Below are positions 1 to 7,102 of a DNA stretch of 16,026 nt, piece by piece; position 1 is the stretch's first letter; every line of letters starts with the position of its first letter. The notes below the pieces were generated by a model. That model ran no database searches and had not been told where the DNA came from. It saw only the letters and a program-made list of their open reading frames with translations. The DNA is from CAZEJK01 sp964512045. Its GTDB lineage: Bacteria > Acidobacteriota > Thermoanaerobaculia > Thermoanaerobaculales > Sulfomarinibacteraceae. Both the position numbers and the translations under genes were made by a program. The DNA is taken from contig CAZEJK010000117.1 in assembly GCA_964512045.1 (NCBI GenBank), positions 1 through 16,026 of the forward strand, given 5' to 3'.

Positions 1-24
1 ACTACAGACCTCCGGGGATATCCA

Positions 25-59
25 CCAATTGAGAATTCAGAACTTAGAACTCAACTCAG
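25..59. repeat. Degenerate heptanucleotide tandem repeat
   Basis: Read in steps of seven, the plus strand gives CCAATTG, AGAATTC, AGAACTT, AGAACTC and AACTCAG at 25, 32, 39, 46 and 53. The three central units fit AGAAYTY. The tract is AT-richer than its surroundings and lies in the non-coding space beyond the 3' end of pepD. Degenerate seven-base repeats of this style occur between genes in a number of bacterial genomes. Whether it is a genome-wide family here cannot be judged from one copy. Confidence 0.45.
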
Positions 60-67
60 GAGCTTTG

Positions 68-83
68 CTTCGAATTTTCGAAG
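68..83. other. Short inverted repeat downstream of pepD
   Basis: CTTCGAA (68-74) and TTCGAAG (77-83) are perfect inverted arms separated by TT. On the minus strand this lies about 135 bases past the pepD stop codon. No T-run follows, so it is not a canonical intrinsic terminator. Confidence 0.3.
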
Positions 84-157
84 GTACGGCTCCGTGAGCC
101 GCCATCGGCGAAGCCCCTTCCGGGCTTCTGCGCGGGTTGAAGCCATCGCATGCTCGT

Positions 158-195
158 GTGCGCCAACCGGTTGCCTCCAGTCGGAGGCTGCGCAC
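158..195 (-). other. Nested stem-loop after the pepD 3' end
   Basis: An outer stem GTGCGC (158-163) / GCGCAC (190-195) encloses an inner perfect hairpin GCCTCC-AGTC-GGAGGC (173-188). A ten-base palindrome CAACCGGTTG (164-173) occupies most of the left internal loop. The element begins 23 bases after the pepD stop on the minus strand, so it could fold at the 3' end of the pepD transcript and protect or end it. It has no T-run. The function is inferred from position. Confidence 0.35.
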
Positions 196-217
196 CGATT
201 GTCAGCCGACGTAGCAA

Positions 218-1699
218 TCAGGAGCGCGCTTGGCTGGCGATATCTTCCAGGACCGCCGCCAAGAACCTCCAGTAACGCTGGACCGAGGAGATCTGGACGC
301 CTTCGTCCGGTGAGTGAGCCCCGATGATCTCTGGTCCGATGGAAATGATGTCCATGCCGGGGACCTTGTCGAGGAGGAGACCACACTCGAGGCCCGCGTG
401 AATCGCTTTGGTCGCCGGCTCACTACCGAACAGGTCACGGTACACCCGGATACTGCGCTTGAGGAGGGGCGAGTCCGGGTTCGGCTGCCAACCCGGGTAG
501 GCGTCGTGCACGTCCACTTGGGCACCTGCAAGCTCGCAGATCGACCGGACAGCGGCCTGTGCCGCGAGCAGAGCGGGCATCACGGAGGAGCGGTGCGATG
601 TGGTCAATCGGATCTGGTCGCCATCCCTGGCGACAACTGCCAGATTGCTCGACGTCTCCACGAGGCCCGGTACCTCGCGCGACATGGAGTGGACGCCGTG
701 GGGAATCCCGGCAAGCGCTCGCAGGAGGCGATCGCGCGCGTGAACGTTCATCACGTGCTGGTGCTCAGGGGTATCCTCGACCTGCTGCATCGTGATGCTC
801 AGCCCTGGGTCCACCGAATGGAACTCCTCTGTGAACGCCTCGACGGCCCCCGACACGATGGCCCGAAGCTGGTCGAGATCGTCAGGCTGCACACGGACGA
901 CCGCGTCGGCCTCACGTGGGATGGCGTTGTGCTTCGAGCCACCGGAGATGGATGCAAGGTCGAGCTCAACAGAGGCGCGGAGCACGCGCATCAAGGTTCG
1001 AACGAGCAGCTTGATGGCGTTGCCACGGTTCTCGATGATGTCGAGGCCCGAGTGTCCGCCACGCAACCCACGGACAGCAATGGAGACCGGTATCGTCCCG
1101 ATGAGCGCGCGCCGCTGCATCAGCGGAAATGTGGATATCGAGTCGGCGCCGCCGGCGCAACCGATGTAGATGGCGCCGTCCTCCTCGGTATCCGTATTGA
1201 CCATGATTCGCGCGTTGATCATCGAGGCATCCAGCTCGGCGGCACCGGTCAAGCCGGTCTCTTCATCGAGAGTGAAGAGAAGCTCGAGTGGGCCGTGCTG
1301 CACCTCGGGATCGTCCACGATCGCCATCGCGGACGCCACTCCGACTCCGTTGTCAGCGCCGAGAGTGGTGCCACGAGCCTTCACCCAGTCGCCATCGACG
1401 TAGGCGTCGATCGGATCGTGCATGAAGTCCTTCGTGACGTCCGAGTTCTTCTCGCAGACCATATCCAGGTGCCCCTGAAGAAGCACGGCTGGAGCAGACT
1501 CGAGACCCGGGCTGGCAGGTACGCGAACGAGCATGTTGCCCACAGCGTCACGGCTCACATCGAGGCCACGTTCATCCGCCCAGCTTTGGATGTGCGCGAC
1601 GATCCGCTCCTCGTGCTTCGATGGCCTTGGAATGGATCGGATGGCATCGAAATGCTGCCAAAGTGCTCGGGGTTCGAGGGTCTCGAGTTGACTCGTCAT
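218..1699 (-). CDS. pepD: Cytosol non-specific (aminoacyl-histidine) dipeptidase, M20C
   Basis: The 493-residue product matches the PepD/peptidase M20C family in length and motifs. These cytosolic di-zinc enzymes hydrolyse Xaa-His and many other dipeptides. Visible metal-site motifs are QGHLDM (H77, D79), LGADNG (D116), LDEETG (E146 as catalytic base and E147 as ligand), VNTDTEE (D170) and GAHSPDE (H462); their spacing closely matches E. coli PepD. GGHSG in the middle marks the lid/dimerisation domain of M20 enzymes. The start at 1699 is supported by AGGAGG a few bases upstream and by a minus-strand promoter at 1733-1760. It follows the Usg-like gene by 130 bases and is probably transcribed separately. 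No key residue is missing. Confidence 0.95.
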   Translation of the reverse strand: MTSQLETLEPRALWQHFDAIRSIPRPSKHEERIVAHIQSWADERGLDVSRDAVGNMLVRVPASPGLESAPAVLLQGHLDMVCEKNSDVTKDFMHDPIDAYVDGDWVKARGTTLGADNGVGVASAMAIVDDPEVQHGPLELLFTLDEETGLTGAAELDASMINARIMVNTDTEEDGAIYIGCAGGADSISTFPLMQRRALIGTIPVSIAVRGLRGGHSGLDIIENRGNAIKLLVRTLMRVLRASVELDLASISGGSKHNAIPREADAVVRVQPDDLDQLRAIVSGAVEAFTEEFHSVDPGLSITMQQVEDTPEHQHVMNVHARDRLLRALAGIPHGVHSMSREVPGLVETSSNLAVVARDGDQIRLTTSHRSSVMPALLAAQAAVRSICELAGAQVDVHDAYPGWQPNPDSPLLKRSIRVYRDLFGSEPATKAIHAGLECGLLLDKVPGMDIISIGPEIIGAHSPDEGVQISSVQRYWRFLAAVLEDIASQARS

Positions 1700-1732
1700 G
1701 ATCGGATCCTCCTTGCGTCGTCAGACGCGCCC

Positions 1733-1760
1733 ATCGTAACTCGGAATGCGAGTCAGTCAA
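1733..1760 (-). promoter_or_regulatory. Predicted sigma-70-type promoter of pepD
   Basis: On the minus strand, TTGACT (1760-1755) is followed after 16 bases by TACGAT (1738-1733). That is 5/6 and 4/6 matches to the -35 and -10 consensus. Transcription would start near 1726, giving a leader of about 27 bases containing the AGGAGG ribosome binding site. This makes pepD an independent transcription unit. Confidence 0.5.
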
Positions 1761-1829
1761 GATTTCAACCTAAGGGCTCGCGCAGAAATAGCTTCGGTTC
1801 ACGTAGTCGCCAGCTGCCGCCTCGGCGCG

Positions 1830-2783
1830 TCAGGAACGGTCCGCCCTGCGGGCTGCAGCTTCCTTGAGGAGTGTCACGACCGCCTTCGCGCCTCCGACCA
1901 TCAGACCATCCACCATGAAGGTCACCGCGAACGAAAGGCCGTCTTCAGAGTGAGTGGCCGGGCCGACGCGGATCTGATCCTGCCCGACGGCATCGAACTG
2001 GGAGCACGGGTTTGAAAGCTCTACGCCGGGATGCTCCGACCATATGCGAGTCAGGGTCTCTGGAGAGAGCGCTTCACCGGACGTCACCGTGAGGTGTGCG
2101 ACAACGCCGTGAAACGAGCCGGAGAGGCACCGACTGGCGGTGCTCTGCAGATCGGGAAGTACGGCTGCGAGATCTCGGGTCAACGGGCCGCCGTCGACTG
2201 CAACGTGATTGAACGCGAGTACCGTACCACCAAAGCCCCGCGGAGAGGTTTCCCCGCGAAGACGACCAACGGACTGTTCGGCGAGCTGCTCAACTCCGCT
2301 GGCGCCGAAGACCGAGACGGGCTCGATAACGGTGAGCGAGATGCGTTCTGGGCCGAGATCTGCCAATGGTTCGAGCAGCTCGTGGACTGCAATCACTGCC
2401 GGATGAGCGAGCTGGAATCTGAGTGTCCCGGTCGAGGGAAGCTGTCCTGCGATGATCCGGGCGCCCGGAACTGCCGCAATCCCCTGCGTCAGATCGATGA
2501 CAACGGCGTCGGCCTCGCTCGCAATCCAGTCGCGGAGAACCTGGTGCGCCGTATCGCCAGGAGCCGTCGTAATCACGACGGCCTGTGCTCCGGAGAGGTC
2601 TGCGACCTTCTCGAGGCTGGGGACCATGGCGGGTGCATCGTCGATCTCGGTGATCTGATGCTCCTCGGAGTCCCTGGTATGGAGCAGCACGACCTGCATG
2701 TCGGCGGGCGCATAGGTGGTCCAGATCTCCCGAACGTGCTGGCCGTGGAGCGAGGTGGGATCGAGAAGTACAACTGAGTACAT
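1830..2783 (-). CDS. Usg-like aspartate-semialdehyde dehydrogenase homologue, probably inactive
   Basis: The 317-residue product has the overall layout of the ASADH family. The segment around 147-172 (RISLTVIEPVS then FGASGVEQLAEQS), the later LAFN, the FHG in the C-terminal half and the closing DGLMVGGAKAV resemble ASADH and especially E. coli Usg. Two hallmarks are degraded. The NADP-binding loop expected as GATGxVG reads DPTSLHG (8-14). The catalytic-cysteine motif, normally NPNC(S/T)T, reads HPAVIA (127-132), with no cysteine. It is therefore unlikely to make aspartate semialdehyde, and Usg itself has no well-established reaction. The start at 2783 is chosen because GGGAG precedes it; an upstream ATG at 2804 has no ribosome binding site. 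It lies 39 bases after the PSD-like gene, consistent with an operon. Confidence 0.75.
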   Translation of the reverse strand: MYSVVLLDPTSLHGQHVREIWTTYAPADMQVVLLHTRDSEEHQITEIDDAPAMVPSLEKVADLSGAQAVVITTAPGDTAHQVLRDWIASEADAVVIDLTQGIAAVPGARIIAGQLPSTGTLRFQLAHPAVIAVHELLEPLADLGPERISLTVIEPVSVFGASGVEQLAEQSVGRLRGETSPRGFGGTVLAFNHVAVDGGPLTRDLAAVLPDLQSTASRCLSGSFHGVVAHLTVTSGEALSPETLTRIWSEHPGVELSNPCSQFDAVGQDQIRVGPATHSEDGLSFAVTFMVDGLMVGGAKAVVTLLKEAAARRADRS

Positions 2784-2822
2784 GCGGAGCTCCCTTCGAG
2801 GCATCAGTTCAACAGGCTCTCG

Positions 2823-3437
2823 TCAGCTACCGGAATCACTCGGCTCTGCACGAGCTGGAAACCGTGCCAATCCGGTACGTGCAGCGCGAACAGAGTCCCC
2901 GGGCCGAACGAGCGGTTCGATGCCGGGCGGTAGTTGAACAGTCACCCGACGGCCGATCGGCAACGACCCGAGGGCAGCTCCTCCTGATACCCAAGTCGCG
3001 GTGGAGACCCAGCGCGAGCATCCAAACGGCAAACACAGGCTGACTGATCCACACTCGGCCTCGAGACGCACCGTGCGACTGTCCACGCGCCGAACGCTCT
3101 CGACCGGCAGCGGAGCGCGAATCGTTCTCGGAGCCGTTATAGGACAGCGTAGGGTGCACACGGGACGACCGCTGTCCGTTCCGATCGATTCCACCACTCC
3201 ATCCACAGGGGACAGAACCAGCGTCGGATCGTCAGAGAAGGGACGCGGCGGCTGACGAAAGTAGAGGAGCAGACCTCCCCCGAGGAGGACCAGAGTCCAG
3301 CCGATAGTGTGGACGCCACAGATCTGCAACGTCACACCGGCCAGCAGGGCGCCAATTGCGCAAAGCGCCCCGCGAGGCTCGACCAGCACGAGACGTGCGC
3401 TGCTGTCATCGGCGCTCCGCGTGTGGAGTGTGGACAT
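2823..3437 (-). CDS. Membrane-anchored phosphatidylserine-decarboxylase-like protein lacking catalytic residues
   Basis: The 204-residue product begins with a polar stretch, then a hydrophobic region (about 24-60) able to form one or two membrane helices. YFRQPPRPF and LSPVDGVV (59-82) follow, matching the yFRDPeR...sPADGkV signature of short-type phosphatidylserine decarboxylases. IRAP (about 106-109) fits the H-V-N-R-A-P block, but the position of the catalytic His is not His. The C-terminal LGST/GST self-cleavage site appears as LGSLPIGRR (157-164), where GRR replaces GST and no Ser or Thr is available to form the pyruvoyl cofactor. Autoprocessing therefore looks impossible. The start at 3437 has a weak GGGAA upstream; the frame is open to an ATG at 3497 without a visible ribosome binding site. 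The family link is fairly clear but the function is unknown. No pssA is nearby. Confidence 0.65.
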   Translation of the reverse strand: MSTLHTRSADDSSARLVLVEPRGALCAIGALLAGVTLQICGVHTIGWTLVLLGGGLLLYFRQPPRPFSDDPTLVLSPVDGVVESIGTDSGRPVCTLRCPITAPRTIRAPLPVESVRRVDSRTVRLEAECGSVSLCLPFGCSRWVSTATWVSGGAALGSLPIGRRVTVQLPPGIEPLVRPGDSVRAARTGLARFPARAEPSDSGS

Positions 3438-3591
3438 ACGTTCCCGATTCCAGGGCCGACTGACCGCGTCAGACGGGCTCCAGCTCCGCGACTTCATCGC
3501 AGTAGCGACGTCTGCCCGGTGGTCGGTGGCTCGGTTCCGGGTGGCGAAAGCCCTGCGACGTTTCGAGAACGACCAGCGGAAAGTCCCGGAC

Positions 3592-3798
3592 TCACGAGAC
3601 CATCGAGCGCCGGAGTCGCTCCATCTCGTCCTTGACCCTGAGCTTGAGCTTCTTGATCTGCTTGGCTTCCATCTCTTCAGCAGGCGTCAGCCAAGCCTTC
3701 CGGTACAGCTCCTCGAGCTGTGTCTCGTAGCTTCGGTGCTGCTGCTGGAGATCCCTGTACTGTGGGTTGTTTGCCAACGCGAGATCGTTCGGCGTCAT
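3592..3798 (-). CDS. Small DUF465/YdcH-type coiled-coil protein
   Basis: The 68-residue hydrophilic protein is almost entirely helical by composition. It has an acidic/glutamine-rich first half (DLQQQHRSYETQLEELYRK) and a lysine-rich second half (AKQIKKLKLRVKDEMERL). This two-helix pattern, with L/I at heptad spacing and a central TPAEEMEAKQIKKLKL, is that of DUF465/YdcH. The family role is not established, although a coiled-coil hairpin is expected. The start at 3798 is decided by GGAGG six bases upstream; the frame is open to 3882 but that part lacks family similarity. It is 154 bases upstream of the PSD-like gene on the same strand and 259 bases downstream of nuoI. Confidence 0.75.
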   Translation of the reverse strand: MTPNDLALANNPQYRDLQQQHRSYETQLEELYRKAWLTPAEEMEAKQIKKLKLRVKDEMERLRRSMVS

Positions 3799-4057
3799 CG
3801 AAACCTCCATTGGGCTCCGTACCATGGTACCACCGTTCGTAATCGGTCTGTTCGGACATTCAACGGGCCGGATGGCATGCAACGCGAGTGTTCTCCGGCG
3901 TGCGAACGCGACTGCAACATTGCCTCAAGCCTGCCAAGCCACTTCGCCCACGGCGCACACGACGGGACCCTGGACCTCATGTTGAGCCGAGGGGTGCAAT
4001 GGGCAGTGCGTAGCGTAGGTCTCTCCTCAGACCCGAGGAAATCCGCGGCCGAAGGAA
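3799..4057. other. Intergenic gap between nuoI and the DUF465 gene
   Basis: I see no gene here. It contains a 12-base palindrome GTACCATGGTAC (3819-3830) just upstream of the DUF465 ribosome binding site. A five-pair hairpin, GGTCT (4018-4022) with AGACC (4029-4033), lies 25 bases after the nuoI stop. There is no T-run and no convincing promoter, although one could be hidden. The open frame at 3795-3980 on the minus strand has no family-like features. Confidence 0.4.
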
Positions 4058-4588
4058 TCAGAAGTACGGTCGGTAGCCAAGCTCCTCGGGATCGAGAGGT
4101 CCTTTCTGCCGGAGCTCCTCGATGCCCACGATGGCACTGTCACGGTCGGCGAATGCCATCTCGTGTGTGTCGCTCATGATGATCGCTTCCTTCGGGCATG
4201 CGTCCACGCAGAAACCGCAGAACACGCAACGGAGAAGATCGATCTCATAGACTGCCGGCTTCTTCTCCCACTCGACGGAAGCCTCGGGGTCTTCCTCAGC
4301 GACGATAGTGATGCAGTCTGCCGGGCAGGCAGTCTCGCACATATAGCATGCGACGCACCGGAGAGAACCATCCTCCTTGGTCGTCAGGATGTGCCGCCCT
4401 CGCATCCTGTGCGAGTACTGCCGCTTCTCCTCCGGGTACTGGATCGTCGCCACGTCGCGGTGGCCGAGGATGTTTCTCCAAAAGTGACGAATCGTGACGG
4501 CCAGACCTTGAATGATCGGTCCGAGATAGATCCGCTCCAGAAACGGCATCGATGGCCGGTCGACATTCACAACAGGCGTATTCTTCAT
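4058..4588 (-). CDS. nuoI: NADH-quinone oxidoreductase subunit I (two 4Fe-4S clusters)
   Basis: The 176-residue protein carries two ferredoxin-type motifs of the form CxxCxxCxxxCP: C78, C81, C84, C88 and C121, C124, C127, C131. They bind clusters N6a and N6b, which relay electrons from the NADH-oxidising arm of complex I to cluster N2 in NuoB. An N-terminal amphipathic stretch (about 14-42) fits the helix that docks NuoI onto the membrane arm, and RMRGRH just before the first cluster is typical. Its ATG overlaps the nuoCD stop by four bases (ATGA), indicating translational coupling. It is the last of three nuo genes here. NuoH, which usually precedes nuoI in long nuo operons, is absent. Confidence 0.96.
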   Translation of the reverse strand: MKNTPVVNVDRPSMPFLERIYLGPIIQGLAVTIRHFWRNILGHRDVATIQYPEEKRQYSHRMRGRHILTTKEDGSLRCVACYMCETACPADCITIVAEEDPEASVEWEKKPAVYEIDLLRCVFCGFCVDACPKEAIIMSDTHEMAFADRDSAIVGIEELRQKGPLDPEELGYRPYF

Positions 4589-6297
4589 CGATCGAGCTCT
4601 CCCGCGATGATGTTGAGGCTACCCAGAATCGCGATCGAATCGGGCACCATGTGTCCCACGAGCATGTGGGGGTACGCCTGGAAGATCGCGAAGCACGGTG
4701 GGCGAACCTTGATCCGGTACGGCTTGCCGCCGCCGTCGGAGACGAGGTAGTAGCCGAGCTCGCCGTTGGCACCCTCGGTGAAGAAGTACCCGTCGCCCGG
4801 CGGCACCTTGATCCCTTCGAACACGAGCTTGAAGTGCCAGATCAACGACTCCATCTCGGTGTAGACCTTGTGCTTCGGTGGCAAAGCGACGTGGTGGTTG
4901 TCGGTAATGGTCGCTCCGTCAGGCAGGTTGTCGATCGCCTGCTCGACGATTCTCAAGCTCTGTCGTATCTCTTCCATGCGCACGAGGTAGCGCGCGTAGC
5001 AGTCACAGGTCGTGGCGATCGGCACGTCGAAATCGTAGTTCTCGTAACCGCCGTACGGGTATGCCTTGCGGACGTCGTACGGTACTCCCGAAGCCCTCAA
5101 GCATGGACCCGTCCACCCCCACTGGATCGCCTGCTCCGCCGGGATTGTGCCGACGCCCTCGGTCCGATCTCGGAAGATCCGGTTGGTGGTGATCAGCCGG
5201 TCGACGTCATCCACGAACTTGGGGATGATGTCGAGCAGCCGGCGCACCTGCTCTTCGAAGTCGGGCGGTACGTCGTGGGCCAGACCGCCGATGCGCACGT
5301 ACGAGACGGTCAAGCGTCCGCCGGCACACGACTCTAGCAGGCCGTAGATCTCCTCCCGAATCTGGAAGAAGTACCAGAAGTTCGTCAGGGCTCCGAGGTC
5401 CACGAGGTTTGCGCCGAGGCAAACCGCATGATCCATGACCCGCGACAGCTCGGACAGGATCACGCGGATCACCTGAGCCCGCTCTGGAACCTCGACGCCG
5501 AGCATTGACTCCACCGCCTGGGCGTAGCCGACACCGTTGATCATGCTCGAGCAGTAGTTCAACCGGTCCGTGTAGGGGATGACCTGTTGCCACGGGTGGG
5601 TCTCCGACATCTTCTCGAAACACCGGTGGAGGTAGCCTATGTCGCACTCGGCGCGGTCGATCACCTCACCGTCCAGGCGGACGATGGTACGGAGGGTACC
5701 GTGCGTGGCGGGGTGGGACGGACCGATGTTGAGCACCTGAGTCTCGAACTGATCGGTGTCGTCCACGGGCTGTGTGGCCCAGTCCGGGACCATCTCCTGG
5801 TTCTCGGGAAGCAACCAGCGTTGTGCGGGATCGTAGTCCTTGCGCAGGGCGTGACCCTGAAACGCTTCGTGACACAGAATCCGCTTCAGGTTCGGGTGGC
5901 CGTCGAAGCGGATCCCGAACATGTCGTACGCTTCGCGTTCGAACCAGTCTGCCGCTCTCCAGAGGTCGTACGCAGACTCCACGGCGGGATCGTCCTCTGC
6001 CAACGCAACCTTCACGCGGACGCGGTGGAGGTGATCGAGGCTGGCCAGGTGGTACACCAGGTCGAACCGTTCGTCGCGATCCGGGAAGTCCACGCCGCAG
6101 ATGTCGAGTAGGAGATTGCAGTCGAGCTCGGGCGTGTCTTTGAGCGCTCGAAGCGTCGGAATCAAGCTCGTGCGATCGACACGGATCTCCAGATGGCCAT
6201 CGCTCGCTGCCGACACGTCCTCCAGCGAAATCGCTTTGGACAGGTGCTTGCGGAGGGCCTCAGGACTGAGCGCGCTTCTCGGACTTGATTCGGTCAT
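4585..6297 (-). CDS. nuoCD: Fused NADH-quinone oxidoreductase subunit C/D
   Basis: The 570-residue fusion has a NuoC part (about 1-165) with the signature EREAYDMFGIRF (120-131) and FDGHPNLKRIL. The NuoD part begins about residue 186 with VLNIGPSHPATHG, followed by CDIGYLHRCFEK and the Y-x-x-R-x-N-Y block of the quinone pocket. NuoD is the 49-kDa subunit: with NuoB it forms the ubiquinone/menaquinone site next to cluster N2, and it has no metal cluster of its own. The length is slightly below E. coli NuoCD (about 600). The start at 6297 has GGGGAG upstream and overlaps the end of nuoB by 38 bases. Fused C/D occurs in gammaproteobacteria, Bacteroidota and some other phyla, while many bacteria keep separate nuoC and nuoD. 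Confidence 0.96.
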   Translation of the reverse strand: MTESSPRSALSPEALRKHLSKAISLEDVSAASDGHLEIRVDRTSLIPTLRALKDTPELDCNLLLDICGVDFPDRDERFDLVYHLASLDHLHRVRVKVALAEDDPAVESAYDLWRAADWFEREAYDMFGIRFDGHPNLKRILCHEAFQGHALRKDYDPAQRWLLPENQEMVPDWATQPVDDTDQFETQVLNIGPSHPATHGTLRTIVRLDGEVIDRAECDIGYLHRCFEKMSETHPWQQVIPYTDRLNYCSSMINGVGYAQAVESMLGVEVPERAQVIRVILSELSRVMDHAVCLGANLVDLGALTNFWYFFQIREEIYGLLESCAGGRLTVSYVRIGGLAHDVPPDFEEQVRRLLDIIPKFVDDVDRLITTNRIFRDRTEGVGTIPAEQAIQWGWTGPCLRASGVPYDVRKAYPYGGYENYDFDVPIATTCDCYARYLVRMEEIRQSLRIVEQAIDNLPDGATITDNHHVALPPKHKVYTEMESLIWHFKLVFEGIKVPPGDGYFFTEGANGELGYYLVSDGGGKPYRIKVRPPCFAIFQAYPHMLVGHMVPDSIAILGSLNIIAGELDR

Positions 6298-6763
6298 ACT
6301 GGGTCTCCCCGTTCTGGATCATCTCTTGGAGCTTCAAGATCCCGTGCATGAGCGCCTCGGGAGTTGGCGGACATCCCGGAACGTACACGTCAACCGGAAT
6401 GAACTCGTCCACGCCTTGAACCACATGGTAGGCACGGTAGAAACCGCCCGTGCACGCACATGCTCCCATGGAGATGACGTACTTGGGCTCGGCCATCTGC
6501 TCGTAGATTCTCTTGCAGACAGGCGCCATCTTGTCGACAATCGTTCCTGCGACAATCATCAGGTCCGACTGGCGCGGTGAAAAACGGACCACCTCGGCGC
6601 CGAAGCGCGACAGATCATAGTGCGATGAGACGACGGACATGAACTCGATCGCACAGCAGGCTGTGCCGAAGGGTAGCGGCCAGAGGCTGTTCTTCCGCAC
6701 CCAGGCGAGCATCGAGTCCACCGTGGTGGTCAAGAATGTCGAGCTTCCGTCAGGTTGACGCAT
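6260..6763 (-). CDS. nuoB: NADH-quinone oxidoreductase subunit B (cluster N2)
   Basis: The 167-residue protein contains the N2 ligand set of NuoB: the tandem cysteines in GTACCAIE (C36, C37), GACACTGG (C102) and VPGCPP (C131). N2 is the final 4Fe-4S cluster of complex I, passing electrons to quinone at the NuoB/NuoD interface. AGGAG eight bases upstream supports the ATG at 6763. It is the first gene of the nuoB-nuoCD-nuoI run. No nuoA lies upstream; the next gene, pepT, points the other way. The remaining subunits (A, E, F, G, H, J-N) are not in this window. Confidence 0.96.
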   Translation of the reverse strand: MRQPDGSSTFLTTTVDSMLAWVRKNSLWPLPFGTACCAIEFMSVVSSHYDLSRFGAEVVRFSPRQSDLMIVAGTIVDKMAPVCKRIYEQMAEPKYVISMGACACTGGFYRAYHVVQGVDEFIPVDVYVPGCPPTPEALMHGILKLQEMIQNGETQYDRIKSEKRAQS

Positions 6764-6899
6764 GGCAACTCCTCTGTGACGAGGTTCCTCTGTCTTCTCG
6801 CCAGCGTGGGACGTCCCGCGTCGAGCTCGTCAGCTGCATTCACGGAACCCCGGCGCCGGCTCAGGTTCGCATATGCTGCTGCAGGGCGTCAAACCGCGG

Positions 6900-6920
6900 A
6901 CACCGCGCAGCGTGTTTTTT
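6900..6920 (+). terminator. Candidate intrinsic terminator upstream of pepT
   Basis: ACAC(C)GC (6900-6906) pairs with GCGTGT (6910-6915) around a GCA loop, with one bulged C. The stem runs directly into a T-run (6915-6920), the classic layout of an intrinsic terminator on the plus strand. No plus-strand gene lies upstream within the window, so it would stop transcripts arising inside the divergent region or antisense to nuoB. Confidence 0.35.
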
Positions 6921-6927
6921 CTGGTAA

Positions 6928-6952
6928 CGGAACGAGCGCGCTGTTCGTTCCG
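6928..6952. other. Long perfect stem-loop in the divergent region
   Basis: CGGAACGA (6928-6935) and TCGTTCCG (6945-6952) form an eight-pair perfect stem that can extend by a G-U and a C-G pair. It lies right after the T-run of the terminator-like hairpin. It could be an operator or a structured RNA segment; the sequence does not decide. Confidence 0.4.
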
Positions 6953-7102
6953 GTGTGCAGTGACGACAGCGACCATCGGCGAGAGTATACGCCGAAATCC
7001 CCCGTTCCGGGAGGTTCGTGTGCCGTGCTGTGACCGTAGCGGTCTCAGGTGCGAGAGGTCAACGTGTGTGCTGTGCGAAGGCTCGAGCCTGCGGTCTCGG
7101 GG

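Noticed and set aside
314..1867. 517-codon plus-strand open frame opposite pepD
   Set aside because: It is a shadow of pepD: no ribosome binding site, no family-like motif, and a composition typical of antisense frames.
2031..2777. 248-codon plus-strand open frame opposite the Usg-like gene
   Set aside because: Because the Usg-like protein lacks its catalytic residues, I considered whether this strand was the real one. The minus frame has family-wide similarity and a ribosome binding site; this one has neither.
3819..3830. Palindrome GTACCATGGTAC as an operator for the DUF465 gene
   Set aside because: There is no -35/-10 pair at suitable spacing around it, so an operator role cannot be supported; it is only recorded as a symmetry.
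3307..4179. 290-codon plus-strand open frame across the DUF465 gene and the gap after nuoI
   Set aside because: The DUF465 match on the minus strand with a good ribosome binding site is stronger. The plus frame has mixed, motif-free sequence and runs into nuoI.
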